Below, piece after piece: positions 36,714-45,631 of a stretch of 64,000 bases of DNA; positions within the stretch are counted from its first letter, which is position 1, and each line of letters begins with the position of its first letter. Below the pieces are notes generated by a model, which was not told where the DNA came from, did no database searches, and saw only the letters and a list, made by a program, of their open reading frames with translations. The position numbers and the translations under genes are program-made. The DNA is from an uncultured Sphingomonadaceae bacterium (lineage in GTDB: Bacteria; Pseudomonadota; Alphaproteobacteria; Sphingomonadales; Sphingomonadaceae): contig CANLUL010000001.1 in NCBI GenBank assembly GCA_947494305.1, positions 1,550,001 to 1,614,000 on the forward strand, written 5' to 3'.

Positions 36714-37637
36714 CTATAAGAAATGTTTGATTTGAAAGGCGACACCGCCATTTTGTTCGCCAATGCTGCCCTGTGCAAACACACGATCACCGACAATCAA
36801 TGGCACGTTGTCGGTTGGTGCAACTGGGAGAATATCTCCCACAGCGAGCCGGGATAGTTCAGATAGCTGCATCGCCGGGCGTCCAAGAACGGAACGCACT
36901 GGCAAAAACACCTCCTCGACAGATTCTTTCAAAGAATGCTGCCAAGTCGGGTCGATCTCATTAACTTCTTTGCTGCTAGAGCGATTGAGTTGCGGTTCGA
37001 TTTCCAGTAATCCATCGATGGATTGAACAAGATCAATTGCACATATCTGATCCTCCGAGACACCGGCAGTGACTTTGGCAACGAGTACATCTGGCTCGTC
37101 CAAGTCCATCTCAACTTCATCTTTATCGTGTACATATCCCGCGTAACGAACCGGTGTTTCACATATTACCGACCAACTTCGCGTTAAACTACCGCCGATG
37201 ACTCTTGCCAATCGTTCAATCATCGCGATTTCAGAGCGTTTTAGTTTTCCGGAGATTGTAGATTGACTATCAAACTGACCACCGAAAAAACAGTCGACAC
37301 ATGCATTCAAAAACAAGCGTTCCAACCGGGCCCACAACGGCGTGTCTGAGACACCAACATGAAATTGCAGATAAATGGAGTCCGTTTCCTGGCTATCAAG
37401 CCATTCTGTGAAATCGACTTTCTCGCTTGCGACCAGCTCCATTTTTATAGGAACGTCAATCACTTTGGCCAATTCAGTTTTCAAAGCTCCTTCTATCTTT
37501 TTCTCAACCTTGCGATAAACCCTAAGAAGTTCGTCATCAGGGCCGTTTTTTTTCAACAAACTGTGCTCGACAGGAGCTGTATGAGCCCCAGGATGATCGG
37601 AATTCGTTTGCTGGTGATTGCTAGAAGTGTTGGACAT
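36714..37637 (-). CDS. fliM: Flagellar motor switch protein FliM
   Basis: About 307 residues from the ATG at 37637. An upstream TTG at 37658 is possible but unlikely. A CheC-like middle domain ('LFLNACVDCFFGGQFDS', 'RSEIAMIERLARVIGGSLTR') precedes a C-terminal SpoA domain ('LSELSRLAVGDILPVAPTDN'). The conserved N-terminal CheY-binding motif (usually LSQxEIDALL) is not evident, so the chemotaxis contact may differ. It builds the C-ring with FliG and FliN. Confidence 0.88.
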   Translation of the reverse strand: MSNTSSNHQQTNSDHPGAHTAPVEHSLLKKNGPDDELLRVYRKVEKKIEGALKTELAKVIDVPIKMELVASEKVDFTEWLDSQETDSIYLQFHVGVSDTPLWARLERLFLNACVDCFFGGQFDSQSTISGKLKRSEIAMIERLARVIGGSLTRSWSVICETPVRYAGYVHDKDEVEMDLDEPDVLVAKVTAGVSEDQICAIDLVQSIDGLLEIEPQLNRSSSKEVNEIDPTWQHSLKESVEEVFLPVRSVLGRPAMQLSELSRLAVGDILPVAPTDNVPLIVGDRVFAQGSIGEQNGGVAFQIKHFL

Positions 37638-37660
37638 GTGCCTATCGCCTTCGATCAACT

Positions 37661-38233
37661 TTATTGAACAACCAGATTGGTGAAATAGACGTCTTCAATT
37701 CCGCCAAAGCCGCTTTTTTCTTTCAACGTTGTGTTGATAACGTCACGTAATTTGGCTTTGAGCTTTAGCTTTCCGTCCGATGTCTCAAGTTCAAGTGGAT
37801 TTTGTTGCCCCAATTCCATCAGCACAGCTGAACGGATCGCGATTTCATGGGCAGTTACGTTCTCAAACACACGTTCATCGTAAAAAGTAGAGATAGCCAG
37901 CGACATTTGCGCAAAGCTCTCTGAGTTCGAAAGATTGGAGGTAAACGGCTGCTCAATCTGATGATATGTTACTTTGAATTTGCTCGATGAGTCCTCTGGA
38001 ACCGCGCTCTTCGCTTCTTTTTCGCTGACCTGTGTGCCATCGTTCAATACGATCTTGGGCTTGTTCGGGTCTTCTGGTTCATGATTTTCAACACCAACCA
38101 ATCCCGCCGCATAAAAGCCCCCGGCAGCACCGCCGCCGCCCAGAAGCGTTACGGCCACAAGGCCAACGATTATGCCTTTGAGTTTGCCTTTTTTCTTTTT
38201 CGGCTTTTCTTCTTCTGGATTATTGTCTGACAT
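37661..38233 (-). CDS. fliL: Flagellar basal body-associated protein FliL
   Basis: 190 residues: a lysine-rich cytosolic start ('EEEKPKKKKGKLKG'), one membrane helix ('GIIVGLVAVTLLGGGGAAGG') and a periplasmic domain ending 'GFGGIEDVYFTNLVVQ', the typical FliL C-terminus. It interacts with stators and supports torque. It lies 46 bp downstream of the fliK gene and 23 bp before the fliM start. Confidence 0.92.
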   Translation of the reverse strand: MSDNNPEEEKPKKKKGKLKGIIVGLVAVTLLGGGGAAGGFYAAGLVGVENHEPEDPNKPKIVLNDGTQVSEKEAKSAVPEDSSSKFKVTYHQIEQPFTSNLSNSESFAQMSLAISTFYDERVFENVTAHEIAIRSAVLMELGQQNPLELETSDGKLKLKAKLRDVINTTLKEKSGFGGIEDVYFTNLVVQ

Positions 38234-38279
38234 TTTGACCTCTGATGCTTACTAATAATTATCTATTTATTTGCTATAC

Positions 38280-39902
38280 TTAGGCGTATCTACCTTCGTC
38301 ACTCGTGACTTCCGGTTCAGAATTGATATCGGCTGATATGATTGAATCACGTCCAGTTTGAGGGCCTGGACGATCCTCCCCTGTGCCGGTTCCGTCCTGT
38401 TGTGCAAGGTTCTGACCATTGCCTTCAGATGCAGATCCGAAGCTTGCGTCCTTTAGATCAACGCGAACAGATAAATCCGAGCGTCCTTGCGCTTTCAGCA
38501 TTTCCTGAATAGCCTGGCTATGCTGTACGATTACATCCCGTGCAGCTTGGCTTTCTGCCTCAATTTGAATAATTTCAGATGTGCCACGTGCGATGAGTGA
38601 CACTTCCAGACGACCAAGGTTTCTAGGATTGATCTCGAATTTTTTTAAGTCTCCATTGACCGAAAGATCACTAATCTCTGTTGCGAAACGCTCAGCAAAT
38701 TTTGGACTGTTCCAATCAAAACTTACAGATTTTTGATTGGTCGGTACAGTCACCGGGTTTAGCAAACTGAAGGGGATTGAAGTCTGCGTAACTTTGTCAC
38801 CAACAATCACCGACGTTTCCGTCCGTGTTACAACTGGCTTTTCATCGATCGCCTCAAAATCAGGAGAATCCTCTTCTTTTGCGTTTTTGCTGGCAGTTCG
38901 ATTTGTTTCTAGCTTATTCGCGAGACGAAGGTTTAGTGGATCAAGTTTTGGATCCTGAACCAAGCTTTTCGTTTCAGATGCCGAAGCACTGGTGATCGAT
39001 TTCAAATCCTTATTTTGCGAAACTTGCGCAAAATCGACGTCAACATCTTGAGTATTAAGCCCGACACCGGTCTTCAGTTCTCGACCTGGCCTTAGCTGAG
39101 AGGCAAGGTTTGCCGGTCGGTATTCTGTTGACTCCGGTTTTGCAGAAGTCGGTTGAGACAACTCTTCATTGCTATCAAACTTGTTCAAAGATCGATCCGA
39201 TTGATTGCCGTCCAGCAGTTTGGCCGGTGCTAATTCGGGCTGACCAACTTTTTGTGATGCCCCAGCCCAGGAAGGAGAGTGATTTGCTTCGCCTATCGAA
39301 GGTGTGATCGATGAATATTCAGATTTAACTTGCATGACTGCGGGTAAGATTACGCTTTGTGCTTGATCAACATCCTCCTTGCGGGCGGCATATTTTCCTA
39401 TTGCGGCTTCAACTGCAGCAAAATTATCGCCTAACTTGGTTGACGCTGCGAAATCTGATTCCCATTCGTCGAAGTTAAAATTTGCTGACTTACGGATGGA
39501 TGGAGTCCCTTCACTAAACTCTGCTTCGCTGGACTCGGGATTCAAGATCGCTGTAGGCGGTAAACTACCCGATGCCGTGATAAATGAGACGTTCTCAAAA
39601 TCAGATACGTCCGCAAGCGATACGATCGGTCCTGGAAAAATGTCAGCGAGAGGAGATAGCTCCTCTTTTTCCGCATCCAATACATCGTCACTTTGAACTT
39701 CGGTCGACAAAACCTCTGTTTTGTCAACCGCTCCTGATTCAACGTGAAAGGTCGCATCGGCTTTGGCAAATTGTTCAGAAAACTGTTGGCCGTTACTCTG
39801 ATCAGATGGCTTGCTGTTGTTTCTCCCAAGCACGGAGAAATATTTGTCATCGGAAGATGACAGCAAAGAGTTCATGTTGAGATTTGTAAACTGTGTGTCC
39901 AT
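38280..39902 (-). CDS. fliK: Hook-length control protein FliK
   Basis: 540 residues, of low complexity and probably disordered over the first 400, with a compact C-terminal Flg_hook domain (about 410-500) including 'NPRNLGRLEVSLIARG' and 'VIVQHSQAIQEMLKAQGRSD'. FliK acts as a molecular ruler and triggers the FlhB switch. The sequence before the domain is acidic and variable, as is usual. It is identified by the domain and by its place between fliJ and fliL. Confidence 0.88.
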   Translation of the reverse strand: MDTQFTNLNMNSLLSSSDDKYFSVLGRNNSKPSDQSNGQQFSEQFAKADATFHVESGAVDKTEVLSTEVQSDDVLDAEKEELSPLADIFPGPIVSLADVSDFENVSFITASGSLPPTAILNPESSEAEFSEGTPSIRKSANFNFDEWESDFAASTKLGDNFAAVEAAIGKYAARKEDVDQAQSVILPAVMQVKSEYSSITPSIGEANHSPSWAGASQKVGQPELAPAKLLDGNQSDRSLNKFDSNEELSQPTSAKPESTEYRPANLASQLRPGRELKTGVGLNTQDVDVDFAQVSQNKDLKSITSASASETKSLVQDPKLDPLNLRLANKLETNRTASKNAKEEDSPDFEAIDEKPVVTRTETSVIVGDKVTQTSIPFSLLNPVTVPTNQKSVSFDWNSPKFAERFATEISDLSVNGDLKKFEINPRNLGRLEVSLIARGTSEIIQIEAESQAARDVIVQHSQAIQEMLKAQGRSDLSVRVDLKDASFGSASEGNGQNLAQQDGTGTGEDRPGPQTGRDSIISADINSEPEVTSDEGRYA

Positions 39903-39960
39903 GCCAATCTACAATGCAGAAAGCGTGCCAGTTATCGAATGAGAATTATGAAATAAGAAC

Positions 39961-40407
39961 TTACCAATCGTTATGGCGCTCAGTTTTTTTATTATTATCT
40001 ATATTATACAATATGTTGTTCTCGTTATCGGTTTTAAAAACCTCTAGTTTCCGTACTTTTCGTCGCTTCGAATTCAGCAGCTTTTCCGTACCTTCAAAGG
40101 ATGCTCGGGCGGCAATATTTTGCCGCTCTGCGTGGGCAAACTCTTGCCGCGCTGTTTCAATGGATATTTCCATCTTACGCTCCGCATCCGCAAGGCGACC
40201 GGCCAACTCCATCCTAGCAGAGAGCATATCGACATTATCAGCATCTGCATGAGACAGAGTCTCCAGTTGCAAATTCTTTATCCGCGTGGCGCTATGCTGT
40301 AGTGCAGAGCAGTGATTGCTGGCCTTTTGAAGCGCGGTTTCCTTCAATTTTTTCTGCGTATCCCGTACTTTCAAAATGCGGCTTAATCCCTTCATACGCC
40401 GCTTCAT
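39961..40407 (-). CDS. fliJ: Flagellar export protein FliJ
   Basis: 148 residues, almost wholly coiled coil, beginning 'MKRRMKGLSRILKVRDTQKK', as FliJ proteins do. It links the ATPase FliI to the gate protein FlhA. It overlaps the fliI stop by four bases (ATGA). It could be called only from position in the absence of the start motif, but both agree. Confidence 0.85.
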   Translation of the reverse strand: MKRRMKGLSRILKVRDTQKKLKETALQKASNHCSALQHSATRIKNLQLETLSHADADNVDMLSARMELAGRLADAERKMEISIETARQEFAHAERQNIAARASFEGTEKLLNSKRRKVRKLEVFKTDNENNILYNIDNNKKTERHNDW

Positions 40408-41762
40408 GGCGCGAACAGGCTTGAAAGGTCATCGACACTGGATCGAAAATCTATCAATTCACGTGGCTTCTGCTTTATATATTCAACCAAGGCTGGCCAC
40501 TGCGCCAGCGCTTCATCAATATTGGGATCGCTGCCAGCCTGATAGGCTCCCATAAGGACGAGATCGCGCGCCTCTTCATATATTGACCAGAGTCTCTTGA
40601 AATGGATTTGCACCTCGTGATGCTCAGGGTCGATGATATCGACTGCAACCCGGCTAATCGACTTTCCAATATCGATAGCTGGGAAAATCCCCTGTTCCGC
40701 CAATGAACGAGACAGAATAATATGGCCGTCCGCTATGGCACGGGCGCTATCAACAACGGGATCATCAAGATCATCACCATCCGCGAGTACCGTATATATA
40801 GCAGTAATTGAGCCGCCCGTATCGCTGTCATTGCCAGCGCGTTCTATAAGTCGCGGGATCAACGATAGCGCTGATGGCGGATACCCTTTCATAGTCGGCG
40901 GCTCTCCGGCAGCTAATCCGATTTCACGTTGAGCGTGGGCAACCCGCGTCAAGCTGTCAATAACCAGAACTACAGACTTGCCCTTTGAACGAAAATGCTC
41001 CGCTATAGCTGTTGCACGATGTGCAGCTTTTAACCGAGAGGATGGTGAGTGATCTGCCGGAACAGCCACAGTGATCGTTGGCGCAGCACCCTGATTTTCG
41101 CTACGGCGTGTGACAAAATCGTTAACCTCTCGCCCACGTTCGCCTATCAGACCAACCACGACAACGTCTGCCACCACACCATCTAGTATCTGGTTGATCA
41201 ACATCGATTTTCCTACGCCGGATCCAGCGATAACGGCGACGCGCTGGCCCTGGCCGATGGTCATTAGTCCATTCAGGGCCCGAATACCGATATCTATCGG
41301 CCGTTTTACACTGGCTCGCCGGAGAACATTATTTTCTATTCCAGCCAATGGAACTGTTTCAGCGGTGTGTATTGGCCCCTTTCCATCAATAGGTTCACCC
41401 ATCGGGCCTATGATACGGCCAAAAAGTGCCTCCCCCACAGCAGCTTGATTGGATTTGACAAAAGGCAATACTCTGCTGCCACTGCGCAATGGTGCATCCT
41501 GAACCATCGGGATCATCAAAGTCCGCGAACCTTTAAAGCCGACGACCTCGGCACTGATTTCGCGCCCATCTGTTGCTTTCACACGGCCGGAATATCCCAA
41601 TGGATATTCAAAGCCTGTCACTTCCAACATTCCATTATCATGAGCGGACAGCTTGCCAACATGACGAGGTTCATTGCCGATATTTTCGAGCCGAGCCAAC
41701 AATCCAGATATGCCCAAACCCGGTTCAGATACAAAACTGTTATGAGGGGCGACATCATCCAT
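40404..41762 (-). CDS. fliI: Flagellar export ATPase FliI
   Basis: About 452 residues from the ATG at 41762, which overlaps the fliH stop by eight bases; a TTG at 41798 would give a longer form. F1-ATPase beta-like: P-loop 'IAGSGVGKSMLINQILDG', 'GLIGERGREVNDFV', Walker B 'SVVLVIDSLTRVAHAQREIG' and 'KGYPPSALSLIPRLIERAGN'. The hexamer energises unfolding and delivery of export substrates. Confidence 0.95.
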   Translation of the reverse strand: MDDVAPHNSFVSEPGLGISGLLARLENIGNEPRHVGKLSAHDNGMLEVTGFEYPLGYSGRVKATDGREISAEVVGFKGSRTLMIPMVQDAPLRSGSRVLPFVKSNQAAVGEALFGRIIGPMGEPIDGKGPIHTAETVPLAGIENNVLRRASVKRPIDIGIRALNGLMTIGQGQRVAVIAGSGVGKSMLINQILDGVVADVVVVGLIGERGREVNDFVTRRSENQGAAPTITVAVPADHSPSSRLKAAHRATAIAEHFRSKGKSVVLVIDSLTRVAHAQREIGLAAGEPPTMKGYPPSALSLIPRLIERAGNDSDTGGSITAIYTVLADGDDLDDPVVDSARAIADGHIILSRSLAEQGIFPAIDIGKSISRVAVDIIDPEHHEVQIHFKRLWSIYEEARDLVLMGAYQAGSDPNIDEALAQWPALVEYIKQKPRELIDFRSSVDDLSSLFAP

Positions 41763-42450
41763 GATGTGCGTCCGAGCAATCTGTCGAAAACTCGTCAATT
41801 AATGCGCGAAGCTCATCAAGGACAACTTCAGATCCTTTTTCCACCCAGCCGCCGGAATGACTTAGTTTTAGATTTCCACGCAGCATGGTTTCATCTGCAG
41901 ATAACGGCACTTTACAACATTCTGGGTCAATCAATGTCAGATCATCAGGATGCAAAACCAAGGTCGCTCCCTTTTGATCCTCATCAACCGTGTCCGCCAG
42001 CTGAGTTGCCCATGCTTGCAAAAGCTTCTCATCTGGTACTGCCAATTCCGCGCATCGCCGAAACAGGGACTCTATGGCCTTCAAAATAAACTCAAAACTA
42101 CCTCGCGAATAAAGATCATTTAACCTGCCAATAGCGGCTGATAATTCTTCAGCTGCGTTGCTATTACCCGCCTGATCATCAGCTATTGCGGCCTGGCCAT
42201 CTTCCCAGCCCTTTTTATATGCGACATCGAATATGTCAGCATCTTGCTGCTGCAACTCGGAACCGGTCATCGGCGGCTGATTGGGTGATAAGCCGCTGAA
42301 TTGGTTGGAAGGACCACCAACAGAATCTCCCGGAAAATTACCCGACCAAGAAGAAAACTCTTTCTGTTCCATAGGCAAACGCCACAAGGGAGATACGTCA
42401 TCATTTTTCATTTGTTGGTGCAAATTTGCTTCCGAATGAAGATCAGACAT
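41755..42450 (-). CDS. fliH: Flagellar export ATPase regulator FliH
   Basis: About 231 residues from the ATG at 42450, which overlaps the fliG stop by eight bases. A disordered Gln/Ser-rich N-terminus is followed by a helical region with 'AYKKGWEDGQAAI'-like spacing of glycines and a C-terminal FliH domain ('KLSHSGGWVEKGSEVVLDEL'). It holds FliI and links it to FliN. The family is poorly conserved; position between fliG and fliI strengthens the call. Confidence 0.85.
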   Translation of the reverse strand: MSDLHSEANLHQQMKNDDVSPLWRLPMEQKEFSSWSGNFPGDSVGGPSNQFSGLSPNQPPMTGSELQQQDADIFDVAYKKGWEDGQAAIADDQAGNSNAAEELSAAIGRLNDLYSRGSFEFILKAIESLFRRCAELAVPDEKLLQAWATQLADTVDEDQKGATLVLHPDDLTLIDPECCKVPLSADETMLRGNLKLSHSGGWVEKGSEVVLDELRALIDEFSTDCSDAHHG

Positions 42451-43498
42451 AATCTGCTCCGCCAGTCGACATGGTGATTTCGCCATTGTCCAACATAACT
42501 TTCGCAATTGCGATCACACCTTTTTGAGCGCCAAGGACTTCTTCCATTGGCTGTGGTGGTGCATCGTCGATTTCATCTTGAATGGTTTCGGCAGCCCGTT
42601 TCGACATAGCAGCAAAAATCATGTCTTTCAGTTCCGGCGTAGCACCGCGTAAAGCAGGTACCAATATGCTGGTATCGACCTTACGAACCACAGTCCCAAT
42701 GTCTTTCTTGGACAAGTTCATCAAGTCAGCGAAGACGAACATCTCATCCTCGATTTGTTTTGCAATTTTGCGGTCGCGCTTGGTGACACCTTTTAAAATT
42801 GCAGTACTCATTTGCTTTGGCAAATTGTTGATCATGGAAGCACTATCCATGACACCGCCCAGTTCCACTGGAGGAGCAACTTCTTCCTCTTCGGAAGGCG
42901 TGCTATTTTCCAAAAGCGCATGCACCTGCCCAATTGCGTTGGCGCTAACAGGGCCCATAGTCGCGACCCGATAGACGAGGTCTTCTTGTAATTCCGGTGG
43001 CAAATGCTGCAGAAGTTCGGCAGCGGCTTCGGGTGTCATGAAGGTAACAAGCACCGCTGAAATCTGTGGCGCTTCGTTAGAAACCAGTTCTGCCAGGTCC
43101 TTTGTCGGCATCCATTTTAGAAGTGCGGCGATATCACTGGGTCTCTTTGGGGCGAAGCGATTCATCATCGTCTCAGCACGTGATGTTCCCAAGGCTTGAC
43201 GAAAAACTCGACCGACTTTTTCATCCGATTTGTAAGCAAGCATCGACTGGTTTTTAGTCAAAAATAAAAACCGATCCAACGACCCGTCAATCTGGCCAGC
43301 GTCAACATCAGCAACACTGAACATGGCCTCACCAAGCGCTTCGACCTCCTCAGGCTCAAGACGCTTCAATATTTTGGCTGCCTCATCATCATCAAACAGC
43401 AACATTAGGATTGCCGCTGTTTGACGGCCAGTAATTAACTCCAGACGTTCTTCGCTTTTTTCCGAACTTTCGTCCTCTTTTGTTTCTATATCAGCCAT
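42443..43498 (-). CDS. fliG: Flagellar motor switch protein FliG
   Basis: 351 residues with the three FliG domains: N ('LITGRQTAAILMLLFDDDEA'), middle ('PPELQEDLVYRVATMGPVSA') and C ('MFVFADLMNLSKKDIGTVVR' with the charged torque helix 'FAAMSKRAAETIQDEID'). It couples the stators to the MS ring. The eight-base overlap with fliF and fliH shows a tight operon. Confidence 0.95.
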   Translation of the reverse strand: MADIETKEDESSEKSEERLELITGRQTAAILMLLFDDDEAAKILKRLEPEEVEALGEAMFSVADVDAGQIDGSLDRFLFLTKNQSMLAYKSDEKVGRVFRQALGTSRAETMMNRFAPKRPSDIAALLKWMPTKDLAELVSNEAPQISAVLVTFMTPEAAAELLQHLPPELQEDLVYRVATMGPVSANAIGQVHALLENSTPSEEEEVAPPVELGGVMDSASMINNLPKQMSTAILKGVTKRDRKIAKQIEDEMFVFADLMNLSKKDIGTVVRKVDTSILVPALRGATPELKDMIFAAMSKRAAETIQDEIDDAPPQPMEEVLGAQKGVIAIAKVMLDNGEITMSTGGADYV

Positions 43499-45251
43499 CG
43501 GCTTTCTCCAGATCTTCAGCCTCTTTCAAAAGCTCTTTCACCACCAGGGCAGCATGATCAGGGTTCTGCTTGACGAAATTTTGTGTCAATAGAGCCCGTT
43601 CTTGATAGCTCGGTGCAGATTGAATCATATCGATTGTCACAGGCGAAGAATCGGGAAGAGAAGCTACAGTCCCTCCTGCATTTCCGGTTTGATCACCTTG
43701 CGAAAAGACACCATTTTGTGGTGCTAAACTGCTAGGTGCACTCAGTTGTCCGGTTGCGGCATTGGCCATCATCTCTTTTTGAGACTTCAACCATCTTTTC
43801 AAAACAGGGCGACCAATCCCGAATATGATCAGCAAAGCTACAATCAGAGCTGATAGGTTTCGACTTATAATTCCAAACCATGACGTTTCGTACCAAGCCT
43901 GTTCAGCGGGGTCTGCGGCTGGGGTTTTAAATTCACGGGTTGTAACAGCGATTTGGTCGCCTCTGGCTGCGCTGAACCCAACCGTACCTTTTACAAGCTT
44001 TTCGATTTCTTCGATTTCTTTGGCAGAAGTAGTCCCCTTCAAACTGCTATCATCGATCGCAACAGCCACGGAAAGGCGAGACACCTGACCAGTTGCTTGA
44101 TTGGTTACAGCAATTTCTCGTGCGAGCTCGAAATTTCTTTGATACTCTTCGCTTGTTTTTAGTGCTTCTGTCTTCTGTTCACCCTGCTCTTCCTCACCAT
44201 CGGGTTGATCTTCGAATTGCGCAGCTTCAGGCGGCCGGTTAGCTAGAGCACCAGGAATACCACCAACCTCGGCCCCGATTGGTTCCTCCGATTTCATTCC
44301 CCTTTCAGATCGCAACACCGATCCATCGATGGGATAGGTTTCACTAGTAGCTTGTTTCTCATCGAAATTAACATCTGCAGTTACTTCTGCGACAAAGTTT
44401 CCAGGTCCTACGATGGGAGTCAAAAGACTGGCCAAAGACTGTCGATATCGATCTTCAATCGCGGCTTTGATTTTCAAATGTTTATCATTCTCTCCATCGC
44501 CGGTCTCATCGTTACGAGAAAGCAATCGACCATTTTGATCAATGACTGAAATATTTTCTGGAGAAAGACCAGGCACAGAACTTGCCACCAAGTTTAGGAT
44601 TGCTTGAGTCTGGCGTTTGTCAAGTTTATTGCCCCCGGCAAGCTGCAAAATCACTGATGCTGCCGGATCGTTTCGATCCCGCAGAAATATACTGGGTTGT
44701 TCAACCGCAAGATGAACACGTGCCGACAACACATTGTCCAGCGCTTCAATCGATCGCGCCAAATCCATCTCTCGCGCGGTTCTTAGCTTTTCTGATTCCA
44801 CCGCTTTGCTGGCGCCCATAGGCATACTGGACATAACGCTGTCGCCGCTAGGTGCAGTGCGCGGAAGCCCCTGCCCCGCCAATTCAATTTTCGCTGAGTG
44901 ATAATCTTCATTGCTTACAGTGAGCGCACCGCTCATCTCATCGACTTGATAAACAATATTTGCACTTTGCAATGCCTGCATTACTGCTGATTTGTCATTG
45001 TCCGGTAAGCCGCGAAACAAATCCCTTTGAGCCGGCTCCCTTAAAACAAGCCAAACAGAAATTGCTGCGACTACAACGCCGGTCAATATAACAAGCGGCA
45101 TCGCTTTTGCGATCGCAGGCTGCCTCATGAAGTTTTGAATGGAGCCTAGGATGCCGCCATTGTTTGGCCAGCCCCCATTGACAGGAAAAGGTTGCGCTGC
45201 CGTTGATCCGACAGATTCCAATGCCTGACTAGCAGATGATTCTTCGGCCAT
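43491..45251 (-). CDS. fliF: Flagellar MS-ring protein FliF
   Basis: 586 residues: a first membrane helix ('AMPLVILTGVVVAAISVWLV'), ring-building motifs ('YQVDEMSGALTVSNEDYHSA', 'ARVHLAVEQPSIFLRDRNDP', 'SSVPGLSPENISVIDQNGRL'), a second helix ('NLSALIVALLIIFGIGRPVL') and a C-terminal FliG-binding tail. This is the core of the basal body and the first structure built. It is four bases downstream of fliE. Confidence 0.95.
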   Translation of the reverse strand: MAEESSASQALESVGSTAAQPFPVNGGWPNNGGILGSIQNFMRQPAIAKAMPLVILTGVVVAAISVWLVLREPAQRDLFRGLPDNDKSAVMQALQSANIVYQVDEMSGALTVSNEDYHSAKIELAGQGLPRTAPSGDSVMSSMPMGASKAVESEKLRTAREMDLARSIEALDNVLSARVHLAVEQPSIFLRDRNDPAASVILQLAGGNKLDKRQTQAILNLVASSVPGLSPENISVIDQNGRLLSRNDETGDGENDKHLKIKAAIEDRYRQSLASLLTPIVGPGNFVAEVTADVNFDEKQATSETYPIDGSVLRSERGMKSEEPIGAEVGGIPGALANRPPEAAQFEDQPDGEEEQGEQKTEALKTSEEYQRNFELAREIAVTNQATGQVSRLSVAVAIDDSSLKGTTSAKEIEEIEKLVKGTVGFSAARGDQIAVTTREFKTPAADPAEQAWYETSWFGIISRNLSALIVALLIIFGIGRPVLKRWLKSQKEMMANAATGQLSAPSSLAPQNGVFSQGDQTGNAGGTVASLPDSSPVTIDMIQSAPSYQERALLTQNFVKQNPDHAALVVKELLKEAEDLEKADG

Positions 45252-45254
45252 CTA

Positions 45255-45617
45255 TTACACACTCATGTTCATGATGTCCTTGTAGGCGGACAAAAGTTTG
45301 TTGCGGACTTGCAAAGTTGATTCAAATCCAAGGGAAGCTTTGTGCTTTGAAAGCATCACAGCCGCGACGTCGTTGGTTTCTCCCATTTGGTAAGCAGTCG
45401 TTGCATCTTTGGCTGTCGCCTGAAGCTTGTTCACATCCTGAATGGCATCGGTGAGCTGCGCCGCAAAACCAGCCGGACCAGAAGATTCCTTGGGCTGCTG
45501 CGTTTGACCCGGTCCAACCAATCCTGCGGATTTGCTGGCAATGTCCTGCAACGCATTGTTGCGATTCAATATCGCGTTGCGAGCTGCCATTAAGCTGTTC
45601 ATATCCACTGAAGACAT
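45255..45617 (-). CDS. fliE: Flagellar hook-basal body adapter FliE
   Basis: 120 residues; the C-terminal half ('VNKLQATAKDATTAYQMGET', 'VAAVMLSKHKASLGFESTLQ') is the FliE domain that connects the MS ring to the rod. It is 15 bp downstream of the sigma-54 activator gene and is the first structural gene of the operon. Confidence 0.93.
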   Translation of the reverse strand: MSSVDMNSLMAARNAILNRNNALQDIASKSAGLVGPGQTQQPKESSGPAGFAAQLTDAIQDVNKLQATAKDATTAYQMGETNDVAAVMLSKHKASLGFESTLQVRNKLLSAYKDIMNMSV

Positions 45618-45631
45618 TGTCTATACCTCAA

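Noticed and set aside
41367-42089. Open frame of 240 codons on the plus strand
   Set aside because: Antisense to fliI/fliH, with composition unlike a protein and no start signal.
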